Part shown: one piece after another, positions 63,100 to 64,000 of the stretch
Numbering within the stretch: the stretch's first letter is position 1
Layout of the letters: the number at the start of each line of letters is the position of its first letter
Assembly (NCBI RefSeq): GCF_019793465.1
Contig: NZ_JAILYJ010000001.1
Coordinates: 248,001 to 312,000, forward strand
Reading direction: 5' to 3'
Length of the DNA stretch: 64,000 bases
Source: Rhizobium croatiense
Lineage (GTDB): Bacteria; Pseudomonadota; Alphaproteobacteria; Rhizobiales; Rhizobiaceae
Notes under the pieces: generated by a model
The model's database searches: none
What the model was told of the DNA's origin: nothing
What the model saw: the letters and a program-made list of their open reading frames with translations, nothing else
Translations under genes and position numbers: made by a program

Positions 63100-64000
63100 A
63101 TGAAAAAGCTTTCGACGACTGGGATTTCGACAACCGGCATCACCCGCCGCAGCATGCTCAAGACGACAGCGGCGGCCGCCCTGATCGGCGCCGTCAAGAC
63201 CGCCTTTCCCTCCGGCGCCTTCGCAGCCGGAGCCGGCCCTGAAGTGAAAGGCGTCAAGCTCGGCTTCATCGCCCTCACCGATTCCGCGCCGCTCATCATC
63301 GCCAAGGAGAAAGGCTTTTTCGACAAGCACGGCCTGCCGGAAACGGATGTCGCCAAGCAGGCCTCCTGGGGCGCGACGCGCGACAATCTGGTGCTCGGCG
63401 GCGCGGCCAATGGCATCGATGGCGCGCACATCCTTTCGCCGCTCCCCTACCTCATGCAGACGGGCAAGGTGACGCAGAACAACAAGCCGGTGCCGATGGC
63501 GATCCTTGCCCGGCTCAACCTCGACAGCCAGGGCATTTCCGTCGCCAAGGAATATGCCGAGACCGGCGTGCAGCTGGATGCCTCCAAGCTGAAGGCCGCC
63601 TTCGAGAAAAAGAAGGCGGAGGGCAAGGAGATCAAGGCCGCCATGACCTTCCCGGGCGGCACCCACGACCTCTGGATCCGTTACTGGCTCGCCGCCGGCG
63701 GCATTGATCCGAACAAGGATGTTTCCACAATCGTCGTGCCGCCGCCGCAGATGGTGGCCAACATGAAGGTCGGCAACATGGATGTCTTCTGTGTGGGCGA
63801 GCCGTGGAACGAACAGCTCGTCAACCAGGGCATCGGCTTCACCGCGGCGACCACCGGCGAACTCTGGAAGGGGCATCCCGAAAAGGCGCTCGGCCTGCGC
63901 GCCGAGTGGATCGAGAAGAACCCCAATGCCGCCAAGGCCCTGCTGATGGCCGTCATGGAGGCGCAGCAATGGTGCGAAAGCATGGACAATAAGGCCGAGA
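63100..64000 (+). CDS. nrtA: nitrate ABC transporter substrate-binding protein (NrtA/CmpA family), cut by window end
   Basis: 301 codons visible with no stop. A Tat signal (TRRSMLKTTAAAALIGAVKTAFPSGAFA) is followed by the NrtA/CmpA binding domain: VKLGFIALTDSAPLIIAKEKGFFDKHGL, SWGATRDNLVLGGAANGIDGAHIL, FPGGTHDLWIRYWLAAGGIDP and MDVFCVGEPWNEQLVNQG. The Tat signal argues for a transport binding protein rather than the cytoplasmic sensor NasS, which belongs to the same family. Permease, ATPase and nitrate/nitrite reductase genes are expected beyond the window. Confidence 0.93.
   Translation, partial: MKKLSTTGISTTGITRRSMLKTTAAAALIGAVKTAFPSGAFAAGAGPEVKGVKLGFIALTDSAPLIIAKEKGFFDKHGLPETDVAKQASWGATRDNLVLGGAANGIDGAHILSPLPYLMQTGKVTQNNKPVPMAILARLNLDSQGISVAKEYAETGVQLDASKLKAAFEKKKAEGKEIKAAMTFPGGTHDLWIRYWLAAGGIDPNKDVSTIVVPPPQMVANMKVGNMDVFCVGEPWNEQLVNQGIGFTAATTGELWKGHPEKALGLRAEWIEKNPNAAKALLMAVMEAQQWCESMDNKAE

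Noticed and set aside
1..64000. tRNA or rRNA genes, CRISPR arrays, insertion sequences, prophage genes, replication origins
   Set aside because: Looked for while reading; none could be supported from the sequence. The only clear decay is the pseudogene region at 34480-35319, which carries no transposase or terminal repeats that I can see.

Overview
The window looks like chromosome, chromid or large-plasmid DNA from a Rhizobium of the R. leguminosarum / R. etli group. The reasons are the high G+C content, a type VI secretion locus in the rhizobial impA-N order, an acyl-homoserine-lactone synthase/receptor pair, orphan Tad-type genes and a sigma-54/NtrC-type nitrate transport promoter. The genus is inferred from gene content and order; no database was searched.

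Layout. 1-4571 (minus strand): clpV, hcp and an uncharacterised hcp-linked gene that may encode an effector. 4803-23466 (plus strand): the impA-impN type VI operon (TssA, B, C, ImpD, ImpE, TssE, F, G, FHA protein, TssK, L, M, TagF-phosphatase fusion, kinase), mostly with overlapping genes. VgrG, PAAR and TssJ are not in the window. 23463-26909: a Wza-like export lipoprotein, a DUF488 protein, and a DUF4142 / cupredoxin / ECF sigma group. 26935-30796: a FecBCDE-type iron-siderophore ABC transporter. 31398-35319: a PAS-GGDEF-EAL protein followed by a degraded stretch in which a membrane-protein fragment abuts a frameshifted sugar-binding-protein pseudogene. 35507-37984: TadG/TadE-like genes. 38319-42170: assorted genes, including a ProC-like reductase, and an orphan TetR-type palindrome. 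42260-48483: amino-acid metabolism (omega-transaminase with a PuuR-like regulator, AraC regulator, dadA-alr operon with a divergent Lrp regulator). 48500-50541: luxR/luxI quorum-sensing pair and an XRE regulator.

50791-60665 is the most unusual part: nine elements on one strand. They are a cytoplasmic GH15 glucoamylase (preceded by a tandem duplication of its own start site), a GMC sugar dehydrogenase with a C-x5-C-x3-C [3Fe-4S] motif, a ferritin-like protein, a sorbitol-dehydrogenase-type small subunit, two different TIM-barrel sugar isomerase/epimerases, a metallo-beta-lactamase-fold hydrolase and a ThDP-dependent decarboxylase. I read this as a possible oxidative (keto-sugar) glycoside pathway that I cannot match to a named system.

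60703-64000: a second PAS-GGDEF-EAL protein, then a nitrate-type ABC transporter binding protein cut by the window end. It is preceded by an NtrC-like site, a near-perfect sigma-54 promoter and a leader with two hexaloop hairpins (A at loop position 1, G at 4), the signature of an ANTAR/NasT antitermination target.
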